From assembly GCF_003858635.1 (NCBI RefSeq), contig NZ_RQJO01000010.1, positions 372,001-436,000 on the forward strand: 64,000 nt of DNA. Reading direction: 5' to 3'. This document shows positions 16,670-26,096 of the stretch, one piece after another. Source of the DNA: Larkinella rosea (GTDB taxonomy: Bacteria; Bacteroidota; Bacteroidia; Cytophagales; Spirosomataceae). The notes under the pieces were generated by a model that did not search any database, had not been told where the DNA came from, and was given only the letters and a program-made list of their open reading frames with translations. The position numbers and the translations under genes are program-made. Numbering within the stretch: the stretch's first letter is position 1; the number at the start of each line of letters is the position of its first letter.

Positions 16670-19600
16670 TCAGAAGCCGATATTCAAGCCGATCAGGAGC
16701 GTCCGGGGTTGTGGATACTGGCCATAATCAATGCCGTTGGTCAACAACTTGGAGTTATCACCAGCGGTTCCGTTGATCCCGATCTCCGGATCCAGCCCCG
16801 TGTATTTCGTAAAGGTTAACAGGTTCGTGGATGAAACGTATAGGCGCGCTTTCGTGAGGGTGTTCCGGGTAAATTTGCTCAGAATCGGCGCCGGAATGCT
16901 ATACCCAATGCTGAAGTTTTTCACCCGCATGTACGAACCATCTTCGATAAAACGATCGGATGTACGGCTGTTATTGTTCGGATCACCGCTGATTGCCCGG
17001 GGCACATCGGTTCCCGTGTTGGTCGGGGTCCAGGCGTTCAGAACGCCCTTGCCCGCGTTGAATAACCGCAGCATTCCTTCTTCGATCACTTTCGTGCCGT
17101 TATAGATTTTATTGCCGTAAACCCCTTGCAGATAAACCGTTACGTCGAAGTTCTTGTAATTAGCGCCAAAATTGATCCCGTAGCTGAACTTCGGAATGTA
17201 ACTGCCAAGGTAGGTCCGGTCGCTGGCGTCGATTTTGCCATCGCCGTTGATATCCTTGAACTTGATATCACCCGGTGAGGTGTTTTTGGTGGGGTCATGA
17301 GCTTCCCGCGTTTCGGCCCGGTTTTGCGCCCGGGGACTGTTGAACACGTCGTCGAGCGACTGGTAAATTCCCTCTACCTGCCAGCCGTAGAACGACTGAA
17401 TGGACTGTCCGGCTTCGGTTTTCGTAATATCAAACCCGCCAAAATCCTGATTCAGACCGGAGTACAGCGTAGCACTTGGCGTAGCCAGGCTGGTCACCTT
17501 GTTGCGGGTGACGTCCATGTTGGCCGAAACATTCCAGCGGAAATCACCTTCGTTGTGGTTGTAACCGGCCTGGAATTCATACCCCCAGTTTTTCATGCTA
17601 CCGATGTTGGCCAGGGGTGGAGACGAGTATCCGATCGAGTTCGGAATCGGAACATTCAGCAGCAGACCGTCGGTTTTACGGTTATAGACCTCCGCCGTGA
17701 ATGTCAGTTTGTTGCCGAACAAGCCCAGATCGACGCCCACGTTCGACATGGTGGTCGTTTCCCACTTCAGGGCCGTGTTTCCCAGGGAAGCAAAATAAGA
17801 ACCCAGTACTTTGTTGGCACCAAAAACGTAGTTGGTGTTGTCCGCCGAAATCAGCGACTGCCAGGCATAACTTCCGATGCCGTTGAAACCGGTTTGCCCG
17901 ATACTCCCGCGAATCTTCAATTCTGACAGGTTCGGAACGGATTTCATGAACGCTTCTTCACTCACCCGCCAGCCCACGGAAGCCGATGGGAAGGTCCCCC
18001 ATTTGTTGCCCGGCGCAAAGCGCGACGAACCGTCGCGACGAACCGAACCGCTCAACAGGTATTTACCGGCAAACTCGTAATTGACCCGGCCGATGTACGA
18101 AATCAGGCTGCTTTCGTCTTTGCTGCTCGTTACGCCGGGGTTCGAAATGCCCTGCAACACATCGATGTCGTTGTTGGGGCGAAAACCGTTCCCGTTCAGG
18201 CTCGAGCTGCGGAACGTCTGTTTCTCCGCCACAACCGTCGCATTGATGTAATGCTTGCCAAACGTTTGGTCGTACGTCAGCTGGTTGGTCAGGATCGGTG
18301 AATAATACGAGGTACGATTGTCCTGAATGTTGTCCTGCGTCCGGCTTTTGTACCCATCGTTATAAATCGGAAACAGGTTGGTTCCAATGGCCGTAACAAT
18401 ATCGGCCCCGAAGCTGAAACGGTACTTCAGGAAATTGGTAAATTTGATTTCCGTAAACAGGGTTCCCAGCAATTTCACGCGCTGGTTGTAACTCTTATCC
18501 TGCAACGCAATCCGAACCGGGTTGTCGGGATCGGAACCATCGGCCGCCGTTGGCGAACTATACCCGCCCACTTTGGTAGGATCGGAAACCGGCCAGTAGG
18601 GCAAATTCCGGATGGCCTGCATGATGGCCGTGCGACCACCGCCAAATCCCTGCTCCCCGCGCATTTTATCGTACGAAATCATCAGGGTCTGACCAAACGT
18701 CAGAAATTTGGTGATCTGGTGATCCGAATTGATCCGGACGTTACCCCGTTTGTAGTTCGTACCAATCAGAATTCCTTCCTGATCAAAATAACCGGCAGAG
18801 GTAAAAAACCGGGAGACGTTATTCCCGCCCGATACCGAAAGCTGGTGTTGCTGAATCGGCGCCGTGCGGAGCATTACATCCTGCCAGTTAGTAGCGGTCT
18901 GGGCGAAGGTCTGCGAAGCACCATCATAAATCGGCGTGTTCAGATTGCTTAACCGGGAAGGCATGGCGATTTTGGCATTTCCCAGCAGGGCAGTCGCGTA
19001 TTGAGTATACTCCTGCGTGTTGAGCAGATCCAGTTTTTTCCAGGCGGTTTGTGTTCCGAAATAGGTATCGAAATTGACGTGCAGCTTTCCGTCTTTCGAT
19101 CCTTTTTTGGTCGAAATGATCACCACCCCGTTGGAAGCCCGTGAGCCGTAAATAGCAGCTGCGCTGGCGTCTTTCAGAATCTCCAGTGATTCGATGTCTT
19201 TGGGATCAAGGTTGTTCAAATCGCCCGACGGAACGCCGTCGATGACATACAATGGGCCGGATGCGTAGTTAATCGAACCGACGCCCCGAATACGAACAAT
19301 CGGGGATTGGCCAGGGCTCCCGTTGTTGACCACCCGAACACCCGGCACGCGGCCCTGCATGGCCGACTCCGCGCTAATGACCGGCAAAGCCGTCAGGTCC
19401 TTGGGCGTTACGGACGCAACTGCCCCCGTTACCGAAGCCCGTTTTTGGGTACCATACCCCACTACCACCACTTCTTCCAGGGCGCGCTCATCTTCCACCA
19501 GCGTAACGGTCAGGTTCGTCCGACCATTGACGGGCACTTCCTTGGAGGCAAATCCCACAAAACTGAACACCAGCGTGGCGTTGTTCGGTGCGTTGATTGA

Positions 19601-20194
19601 AAACTCGCCTTCGCCATTGGTAGTCGTTCCGCGAGTGGAGCCTTTAATAACGACGCTGACGCCCGGCAGGGCGTCGCCACCTGCTCCCGAAACTTTGCCG
19701 CGAATGTCGTCCATCGGTTTTTCGGCGGACAGCACCGAGTAGCCAATCCGTTCCAGTTTGATCAGGTTCAGATCGGCTGAAGAGACGGGTTCGCTCCCGA
19801 TCTGCGGTTCAAAAGCCTTCTTTTCAATCTGGTTTATTTTGCGAAAAAACCGGGTCCCTTTTTCTTTGGAAGCTACGATGACGTAAAAATTGGCCTGTAT
19901 TTTTTCATACGTCAATCCCTTGTCCGACAACAGGTTCGTCAGGGCTTCTTCCACCGTATGATCCCGATGACCGGTTAAAACCACTTTCGTATCGACCAGA
20001 TTCGTCCGGTATATAAACGACACCCGGTATTGTTTTTCCAGTTCCGATAAGGCGGCTTTCAGCGTAACGACGGGCGCGGCTATATCTTTTTCCTGCTGCT
20101 TAGCCCGGTATCCATTCGACGCGATCAGTTGAGCGTGTATCGGTAGCGTACCGACCAGAAGTATTCCCCACAGAAATAGAACTATTTTTTTCAT
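16670..20194 (-). CDS. SusC/RagA family TonB-linked outer-membrane receptor with STN domain
   Basis: 1174 residues. Signal peptide MKKIVLFLWGILLVGTLPIHA; STN (secretin/TonB short N-terminal) domain at ~45-110 (LKAALSELEKQYRVSFIY); CarboxypepD_reg-like domain at ~163-245 (GKVSGAGGDALPGVSVVIKG); the family signature VVVGYGTQKRASVTGAV; plug at ~255-370; then the barrel. The STN domain signals to a FecR anti-sigma factor, and both fecR and an ECF sigma gene lie immediately upstream in the same direction, so this receptor should sense its own substrate and induce its operon. It partners with the SusD encoded 46 bases downstream. Length is normal for STN-bearing SusC. Confidence 0.95.
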   Translation of the reverse strand: MKKIVLFLWGILLVGTLPIHAQLIASNGYRAKQQEKDIAAPVVTLKAALSELEKQYRVSFIYRTNLVDTKVVLTGHRDHTVEEALTNLLSDKGLTYEKIQANFYVIVASKEKGTRFFRKINQIEKKAFEPQIGSEPVSSADLNLIKLERIGYSVLSAEKPMDDIRGKVSGAGGDALPGVSVVIKGSTRGTTTNGEGEFSINAPNNATLVFSFVGFASKEVPVNGRTNLTVTLVEDERALEEVVVVGYGTQKRASVTGAVASVTPKDLTALPVISAESAMQGRVPGVRVVNNGSPGQSPIVRIRGVGSINYASGPLYVIDGVPSGDLNNLDPKDIESLEILKDASAAAIYGSRASNGVVIISTKKGSKDGKLHVNFDTYFGTQTAWKKLDLLNTQEYTQYATALLGNAKIAMPSRLSNLNTPIYDGASQTFAQTATNWQDVMLRTAPIQQHQLSVSGGNNVSRFFTSAGYFDQEGILIGTNYKRGNVRINSDHQITKFLTFGQTLMISYDKMRGEQGFGGGRTAIMQAIRNLPYWPVSDPTKVGGYSSPTAADGSDPDNPVRIALQDKSYNQRVKLLGTLFTEIKFTNFLKYRFSFGADIVTAIGTNLFPIYNDGYKSRTQDNIQDNRTSYYSPILTNQLTYDQTFGKHYINATVVAEKQTFRSSSLNGNGFRPNNDIDVLQGISNPGVTSSKDESSLISYIGRVNYEFAGKYLLSGSVRRDGSSRFAPGNKWGTFPSASVGWRVSEEAFMKSVPNLSELKIRGSIGQTGFNGIGSYAWQSLISADNTNYVFGANKVLGSYFASLGNTALKWETTTMSNVGVDLGLFGNKLTFTAEVYNRKTDGLLLNVPIPNSIGYSSPPLANIGSMKNWGYEFQAGYNHNEGDFRWNVSANMDVTRNKVTSLATPSATLYSGLNQDFGGFDITKTEAGQSIQSFYGWQVEGIYQSLDDVFNSPRAQNRAETREAHDPTKNTSPGDIKFKDINGDGKIDASDRTYLGSYIPKFSYGINFGANYKNFDVTVYLQGVYGNKIYNGTKVIEEGMLRLFNAGKGVLNAWTPTNTGTDVPRAISGDPNNNSRTSDRFIEDGSYMRVKNFSIGYSIPAPILSKFTRNTLTKARLYVSSTNLLTFTKYTGLDPEIGINGTAGDNSKLLTNGIDYGQYPQPRTLLIGLNIGF

Positions 20195-20205
20195 GCGTAG
20201 ATAGT

Positions 20206-21213
20206 TTATTCAATGACAATATGATTCGCTTTTCGGGTAATTTTCAAGTCAAAAAGGCCGGACAGACCTTTCAGTATCGTGTTCACGTCTTTGCCGGGTA
20301 TGGTTCCGGTAACCTTTTGCTGCTGCAATTCCCGGTCCCGAATCTCGACATCCAGCCCGTAGGTTTCTTTTAAAAGCTGGGCAATCTCGGCCAGCGTAGT
20401 TCCTTCAAAAATCAGCTTGTTGGTGCGCCAGGACGACTGTGCTACCGCATTGACCGTTTTTTTATAATATGCATTGGTCTGACTATCAGCGAAGAACATT
20501 TCCCCCGGTTTCATATCGAGGTGGTTGTTGGGGTTATCGGAAACCCGCATCTGGATGTGGCCTTCGTTCAATACCACCTTCGTTTTGGTTTGGCGGGTGT
20601 ACACATTAAACCGCGTTCCGAGCACTACGACATTCATCTGCCCGGGCAGATGGACCTGAAACCGCTGGTGGTTTTTCGTATGAACGACTTCGAAAAAAGC
20701 CTCCCCTTCCACCCAGACTTCGCGGGGCGTGTCGGTCCGCCAGTTTTCAACGTAGCGAATCGTTGTGTTGCCGTTCATCGTCACCACAGACTGATCGGGC
20801 AGAACAACCCGCCGGGTTTGTCCGAAATCGGTGTGCAGCGAAATGGGTTCGGGAGTAGTAAACCGCTGATAAAAGAAGAGGGAGCCTACTGCCAGCAAAA
20901 CCACCCCAATGGCAGCCGCAGCCACCCAGCCCCATCGCTGCCCGATCCGCCGGACCGGCATATCCAAACGCGGTTCATTGGCCTCTAAGTCAGGGTGGTT
21001 TTTTTTACCGGATTGAATCCGGTTGAAAAGACGCTGGGCATCCAGCTGTTCGGTCGCATTAAGCGGAAGTTCGGTCGGTTCGGTCAGGTCAGCATCGAGC
21101 AGTTGCTGCAACTGTTGCTGCCCATGGGCCGTGGCCAGGTACAGCAATACCTCCCGGGCTTCGTCCGGGGTACACTCGTTCCGTAAATACTTCTGTAGAA
21201 GTGGTGTATCCAT
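20206..21213 (-). CDS. FecR family anti-sigma factor (DUF4974 C-terminus)
   Basis: 335 residues, an inner-membrane transducer. The cytoplasmic N-terminus (~1-95) has the anti-sigma segment; one TM helix is visible at ~93-115 (WGWVAAAAIGVVLLAVGSLFF); the periplasmic FecR domain follows at ~120-220 (LPDQSVVTMNGNTTIRY, TPREVWVEGEAFFEVVH, VLGTRFNVYTR); and a DUF4974 domain ends the protein (IAQLLKETYGLDVEIRD ... LKGLSGLFDL). DUF4974 contacts the STN domain of the cognate receptor. It lies between the sigma gene (75 bases upstream) and susC (11 bases downstream), the classic Bacteroidota arrangement for substrate-induced expression. Confidence 0.95.
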   Translation of the reverse strand: MDTPLLQKYLRNECTPDEAREVLLYLATAHGQQQLQQLLDADLTEPTELPLNATEQLDAQRLFNRIQSGKKNHPDLEANEPRLDMPVRRIGQRWGWVAAAAIGVVLLAVGSLFFYQRFTTPEPISLHTDFGQTRRVVLPDQSVVTMNGNTTIRYVENWRTDTPREVWVEGEAFFEVVHTKNHQRFQVHLPGQMNVVVLGTRFNVYTRQTKTKVVLNEGHIQMRVSDNPNNHLDMKPGEMFFADSQTNAYYKKTVNAVAQSSWRTNKLIFEGTTLAEIAQLLKETYGLDVEIRDRELQQQKVTGTIPGKDVNTILKGLSGLFDLKITRKANHIVIE

Positions 21214-21288
21214 TAAAGAGTTTAGAGAAAACGCTTCTTAACTGGATACACATTTGCGAACCATTCGTATTACTCGTCGAAGAAAAAA

Positions 21289-21909
21289 TTAGCTGGAAAG
21301 CAGAAAAAAGATCAGAATGGGGAGAATCCCTTCTAAGTCAGCGTGTTTGCTGAGGTAGTCTTTCAGAAACTTGGTAGCCTGCGTAAACTGTACTTTAACG
21401 GTATTGACCGAAACCGATAATTGCCGCGCCACCTGCTCGTTATCCAGCCCGCTGAACACGCGAAGCCGGAACACTTTTTCGCGTTGGGGCGTCAAATGCT
21501 GCAAGCCCTGTTCCAGAATCGCACTGTACTCCTGAAATTGGAAAGCGTTACCGGTTGTTTCTTCGCCATTCAGTTCTTCGATTTCGGCCGAAAGGTATTC
21601 CCAGATGGACTGATGGTGGTTACGAATCACGTTCAGCACGTGGTTTTTCATCGAAATCGACAGGAAATTCTTGATGGAATAGGCTTCATTAAGACTGTCG
21701 CGGTGATCCCAGAGTTTGAGAAATATATCCTGAACCGCATCTTCGGCCAGATCAGGATTTTTCAAAAACCGGATTCCGATGGCCAGCAGGTGTTTGTAGT
21801 ACCGGTAAAAAACTTCCTCAAATGCACCTTCATCACCCGCTTTCAACCGCAGGGTGATTTCTTTTTCAGCGTCTTGGCTCAACCGAACGGGTAATTTTCG
21901 GATACGCAT
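21289..21909 (-). CDS. ECF RNA polymerase sigma factor (Bacteroidota SusC-linked type)
   Basis: 206 residues. Region 2 is at ~30-100 (EEVFYRYYKHLLAIGIRFLKNPDLAEDAVQDIFLKLWDHRDSL split over core-binding and -10 recognition helices) and region 4 at ~140-195 (LTPQREKVFRLRVFSGLDNEQVARQLSVS, the helix-turn-helix). No region 3, as expected for ECF factors. It heads the sigma-fecR-susC-susD-VCBS series and should direct transcription of that operon when released by FecR. The C-terminus is slightly extended and hydrophobic (LPILIFFLLSS), which is mildly unusual and might tether the factor to the membrane (inference). Confidence 0.93.
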   Translation of the reverse strand: MRIRKLPVRLSQDAEKEITLRLKAGDEGAFEEVFYRYYKHLLAIGIRFLKNPDLAEDAVQDIFLKLWDHRDSLNEAYSIKNFLSISMKNHVLNVIRNHHQSIWEYLSAEIEELNGEETTGNAFQFQEYSAILEQGLQHLTPQREKVFRLRVFSGLDNEQVARQLSVSVNTVKVQFTQATKFLKDYLSKHADLEGILPILIFFLLSS

Positions 21910-22226
21910 GAACGGACCTTTTGACGAATTTGAGTGAATGGGTACGAAAGTGGCTTAACAATTAGCTAAAGTAGGGATTAAAACCGTACGATTCCAATAA
22001 AAAATTCTCTTTAAGCACAATGTAGCAACCTTTTTCCACAAATATTCTTTCTACTGCCCAATTCCTACGCCAACTCAAATCAGGGAGAGAAATAGAATAC
22101 GACCGGATTGATCTACTCCGGAACTTCCGGATTCGGAACCGTAAAACGACTCGGAATCCGTTCTCAGGCAGTATTTACGGTATTTTTGCCGCTTTAGTAC
22201 TAAATTGGCGTTTTTCCTGAACCATT
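21910..22226. promoter_or_regulatory. Divergent control region between sigma operon and the PVC-type fusion gene
   Basis: 317 non-coding, AT-rich bases separating two divergently transcribed units, so both promoters should lie here. A TATTTTTG box at 22181-22188 fits the Bacteroidota -7 consensus TAnnTTTG and lies 46 bases before the plus-strand start; no good -33 TTG is visible at the expected spacing. I saw no hairpin, operator dyad or RNA gene in the remainder. Confidence 0.45.
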
Positions 22227-25200
22227 ATGAAATCCATTATCCTATTCCTAAGCCTGCTGATTGTTTGTACTGCGAGTGTTTTTCAACGTCCCGATCAAAA
22301 ACCGCCCGGCGCTCAAAAGCAATTGCAAATTAAACAGGATTTAAAAGCCGGTACCATTTCCATTTTTCGCCTGAACGGCAAAACGCCCATCCTGACCCAA
22401 AATGCAAAAGCGGATTTCCGGCCTTACCTCCACCCCATCGTTGCTCCTGACGGCAAAGGTATTCTGACCGAATACAGCCCCGGACACCATAAGCACCAAA
22501 CCGGTATCTACTGGGGTTACACCCGCGTCAATGGCCGGGATTATTTCCACCATCCGCAGGGCGACTACTGGCGCCGGGTTTCGGCCAAAGTAATCAAGGC
22601 CACCGGCACGGAGGTAAAATGGCAAACCGTTTATGATTTACTCGACGAAAAAGGCACTGCGGTTTTGACCGAAACGCAAACCTGGTCGATGCGCGAACAG
22701 CAGGGAAAATACCTGCTGGATCTGGAATGGAAAGGCAAAGCCCAAACCGACGTCACGATTGGCAAATACGATTACGGCGGGCTATTTGTCCGTATGCCCT
22801 GGAAAGAAGGCATGAAGGGTGAGGTGATCAACGCGGCCCGGCAACGCAACGAAAAAGCGGAAGGCCAGCGGGCCATGTGGGTCGACGTGGGCTTGCAGGT
22901 GGAAGGCCGGGACGACCTGGCGCACATCGCCATTTTTGACCATCCCGAAAACAAAGGCTATCCCCAGACCTGGCGGGTCGACAATCAGATGGGCATCGGT
23001 CCGGCGCGGGCACGAAACGGCGACTGGAAAATCGAAAAAGGCGATACAGAAACCATTCGGCACCAGGTGGTTGTGTATTCCGGTGACCTGAACGACGTGG
23101 AACTGACCAAAACCTGGAGCGCCTTCAGTGGCGTCAATTCAACGTCACAACTCTGGGGAATTGCGCAGAAAGAAGGCCTGGAAGCGAAATTTCTGACGCC
23201 ACAAGCGGCCGTTGAAAGCATGACGATGAAGGACGGCTACAAAGCCAACGTCTGGGCGTCGGAACCGATGATGACGCAGCCAATGGCGTTTTGCTGGGAC
23301 GATCGCGGGCGGTTGTGGGTGGCCGAAAACCGGGATTACGAATCGCGCGGGTACGGTTTTTCCAAAGCCGGGAACAGCCGAATCCTGATTCTGGAAGATA
23401 CCAACAATGATGGCGTAGCCGATAGTCAGAAGGTATTCCTGGATAGCATTCCGTTCCCCTCGGCGATGGCCGTGGGCTTCGACGGTCTGTTTCTGGGCGC
23501 ACCGCCAAACCTTCTGTTCGTTCCAGATCGCAACGGCGATGACCGGGCCGACGTAAAAGACATTGAAGTTCGGCTAACCGGCTGGGGCATCCGCGACCGG
23601 CACGAGACACTGAACAGTCTGCACTGGGGCCCCGACGGCTGGTTATACGGTTTGCAAGGTTTTGCGACACCCTCGAAAGTTCGGAAACCGGAAGGCAAGG
23701 GAAAACTCTACAAACACAACGACCCCTTTCCCGAAGACATTCTGAAAGGGGAAGGCGTTGACATTAACGGGGGCGTCTGGCGGTATCATCCGACCAAAGA
23801 CCGGTTTGAGGTCGTCGCACACGGTTTTAGTAATCCGTGGGGCATTGATTACGACGCCAAAGGCCAGCTTCTGATGACGGCCTGCGTCATTCCGCACCTC
23901 TGGCATGTTATTCCGGGCGGTATTTACCACCGGCAGGGCGGGCAGCACTTCAATCCGTATGTATACGAAGACATCAAAACCATCGCCGACCACAGTCACC
24001 GGTCTGCCCACGGGGGGGCGCGGGTGTACCAATCCGATGCGTTTCCGCAGTCGCAGCAGGGACGAATTTTTATGGCGAATATTCACGAACACGGTATTCT
24101 GTCGGACATTCTGGAGCCGAAAGGATCGGGCTTTGTGGGACACCACGGCGACGATTTTTTGCAGGCCAACAATGCGCAGTGGGTGGGTTTTAGCATGGAA
24201 ATCGGCCCGGATGGTGGGCTTTATGTGCTCGACTGGCACGACGCCGACATTTGCGGCAAAGAAGTTCTGAACGGTGAAACCGGTCGGATTTTCCGGATCA
24301 TGCCAAAAAACTCGCTGGCCGAAAACTGGACCGGCCGGTACTCCGATCTGAACAAAATGACGGATCAACAACTGGTCAGTCTGCAAACCAATAAAAGCGA
24401 CTGGCACGCCCGACGCGCGCGAATCATTTTGCAAAACCGCGCGGTAAAAGGCAAATTATCCGGCGAAACACATGCGCAACTCCGTCAGTTGTTCGAAACC
24501 AATGCAAATGCCGACTGGCGGCTGCGGGCCATGTGGGCGTTGCACGTCACCGGCGGTTTTGATTCCAACGCACTCGTAAAAGTCCTGGATGACAAAGATC
24601 CGTACGTCCGCGCCTGGGCCGTTCAACTGCTGTGCGAAGACAAATCACCTTCGGCAACGGCGCAGGAGAAGTTTGTTCGGATGGCCAAGGAAGATCAGTC
24701 GGCGGTCGTGCGGCTTTATCTGGCGGGTGCCCTGCAACGCGTGGATACCGAAACGCGCTGGAAAATAGCCGGGGAATTGATGGCGCACGGCGAAGACAAG
24801 GCCGATCATAACTTACCCAAAATGATCTGGTTTGGCTTCGAACCGCTCGTCAAGCAGAATCCGGGCCGGGCGCTGGAACTGGCGAACCGCAGTGAAATTC
24901 CGCTGATTTCCCGGTTTATTGCGCGCCGGATTGTCGACGCCGATGCAACGCCAACGCTCATTACCGCGCTTGGAAAACAGCCTAAAAACCAGATCAATCT
25001 GCTGGAAGGCATGCGCGACGGGCTGGAAGGCCGTTCGGATCTGGCGACACCGGCCAACTGGAATGCGGTTTATACCAAATTGAAAGCGAATCCCAAAACC
25101 GCCCAACTCGCTCAGCAGGTGGCGCAACAGTTTGGCGATACTGAAACCGCCCGCAAGTCGTTGGCAACGCTGAAAGACCGGAAAGCACCCCTCGACCAAC

Positions 25201-26042
25201 GGCAGAAAGCACTGAAATCCATCGCAAGCCAGCAACGACCCGAATTGCTGAATGAACTCCCGGCCTTGTTGAACGAACCGAATCTGCGCTCCGAAACCAT
25301 TCGTGCCATTGCCGGTTACGACCGCGAATCATTAGGCGAACTGATGCTGACGCGTTACCCGGAATTCAGTGCGGCCGATAAACTTCAGGTGATTCAGACC
25401 ATGTCGTCGCGGCCGCGTTACGGCTGGCAACTGACGCAGGCGCTGAAAAACAACAAGATCTCAAAACGGGATGTGCCGACCTATGCCGCCCGGCAATTGC
25501 TGCGGGTAGTCGGCAGCGGTTTTGTGGAAGTCTGGGGGCCGATTGAGCAGCACGGTATTGACGAAAAAGCGTATACCCGTTACCAGAAACTGCTCACTGA
25601 CCGGGCGCTGCTGGCTGCCAATACGACAAAAGGAAGACTGGTTTTCCAGCGCACCTGCGGCCCCTGTCATAAAATGTACGGCGAAGGGGGCAGCATCGGG
25701 CCCGACATTACCGGATCAAACCGGGCGAATGTCGATTACCTGCTCAGTAACATCCTGAATCCGAGTGGCGAAATCCAGGACGATTATAAAATGGTGGTGG
25801 TAACCACCCGCGACGGTCGGACGTATTCCGGGAATGTGGCGGGAGAAAATGAGCGGCAGCTTACGTTGCGCGTAGTCGGTCAGGATGCCGTGGTGCTGAA
25901 CAAATCGGATATTCAATCGCGGGAAGTAACGCCCAATTCCATGATGCCGACCGGTTTGCTCGATGCCCTGACGGAAGACGAAGTGATCGATCTGGTGGCT
26001 TTTCTGCGAACAACGGCACCCGTAAAACAGGCTAAAAAATAA
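22227..26042 (+). CDS. Multidomain DUF6807 / PVC-type dehydrogenase / HEAT / cytochrome c protein
   Basis: 1271 residues with an export signal (MKSIILFLSLLIVCTASVF). Domain order: residues ~35-310 DUF6807, the 'PmoA-like' beta-sandwich (LTEYSPGHHKHQTGIYWGYTR, GGLFVRMPW); ~330-690 the PVC-type membrane-bound dehydrogenase propeller (GRLWVAENRDYES, GFSNPWGIDYDAKGQ, HRSAHGGARVYQ, GGLYVLDWHDADICG); ~700-1100 helical HEAT-like repeats; ~1130-1265 a haem-binding domain with CGPCH near residue 1145 and a distal Met region (NSMMPTGLLDALTEDEVIDLVAFLR). It should be a periplasmic quinoprotein- or sugar-oxidase-like enzyme passing electrons to its own haem; the substrate is unknown. The DUF6807 head fused to it is notable. 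It is divergent from the sigma/SusCD operon and convergent with gatA. Confidence 0.87.
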   Translation: MKSIILFLSLLIVCTASVFQRPDQKPPGAQKQLQIKQDLKAGTISIFRLNGKTPILTQNAKADFRPYLHPIVAPDGKGILTEYSPGHHKHQTGIYWGYTRVNGRDYFHHPQGDYWRRVSAKVIKATGTEVKWQTVYDLLDEKGTAVLTETQTWSMREQQGKYLLDLEWKGKAQTDVTIGKYDYGGLFVRMPWKEGMKGEVINAARQRNEKAEGQRAMWVDVGLQVEGRDDLAHIAIFDHPENKGYPQTWRVDNQMGIGPARARNGDWKIEKGDTETIRHQVVVYSGDLNDVELTKTWSAFSGVNSTSQLWGIAQKEGLEAKFLTPQAAVESMTMKDGYKANVWASEPMMTQPMAFCWDDRGRLWVAENRDYESRGYGFSKAGNSRILILEDTNNDGVADSQKVFLDSIPFPSAMAVGFDGLFLGAPPNLLFVPDRNGDDRADVKDIEVRLTGWGIRDRHETLNSLHWGPDGWLYGLQGFATPSKVRKPEGKGKLYKHNDPFPEDILKGEGVDINGGVWRYHPTKDRFEVVAHGFSNPWGIDYDAKGQLLMTACVIPHLWHVIPGGIYHRQGGQHFNPYVYEDIKTIADHSHRSAHGGARVYQSDAFPQSQQGRIFMANIHEHGILSDILEPKGSGFVGHHGDDFLQANNAQWVGFSMEIGPDGGLYVLDWHDADICGKEVLNGETGRIFRIMPKNSLAENWTGRYSDLNKMTDQQLVSLQTNKSDWHARRARIILQNRAVKGKLSGETHAQLRQLFETNANADWRLRAMWALHVTGGFDSNALVKVLDDKDPYVRAWAVQLLCEDKSPSATAQEKFVRMAKEDQSAVVRLYLAGALQRVDTETRWKIAGELMAHGEDKADHNLPKMIWFGFEPLVKQNPGRALELANRSEIPLISRFIARRIVDADATPTLITALGKQPKNQINLLEGMRDGLEGRSDLATPANWNAVYTKLKANPKTAQLAQQVAQQFGDTETARKSLATLKDRKAPLDQRQKALKSIASQQRPELLNELPALLNEPNLRSETIRAIAGYDRESLGELMLTRYPEFSAADKLQVIQTMSSRPRYGWQLTQALKNNKISKRDVPTYAARQLLRVVGSGFVEVWGPIEQHGIDEKAYTRYQKLLTDRALLAANTTKGRLVFQRTCGPCHKMYGEGGSIGPDITGSNRANVDYLLSNILNPSGEIQDDYKMVVVTTRDGRTYSGNVAGENERQLTLRVVGQDAVVLNKSDIQSREVTPNSMMPTGLLDALTEDEVIDLVAFLRTTAPVKQAKK

Positions 26043-26051
26043 AACCGGTTG

Positions 26052-26093
26052 ATGGCTTCATTCGAGCATTTTCTTTGCCCCGAATGAAGCCAT
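26052..26093. terminator. Bidirectional terminator hairpin
   Basis: ATGGCTTCATTCG (26052-26064) pairs perfectly with CGAATGAAGCCAT (26081-26093) across a 16-base loop. It fills the 54-base gap between convergent genes, ending 3 bases from the gatA stop. Confidence 0.7.
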
Positions 26094-26096
26094 TAT

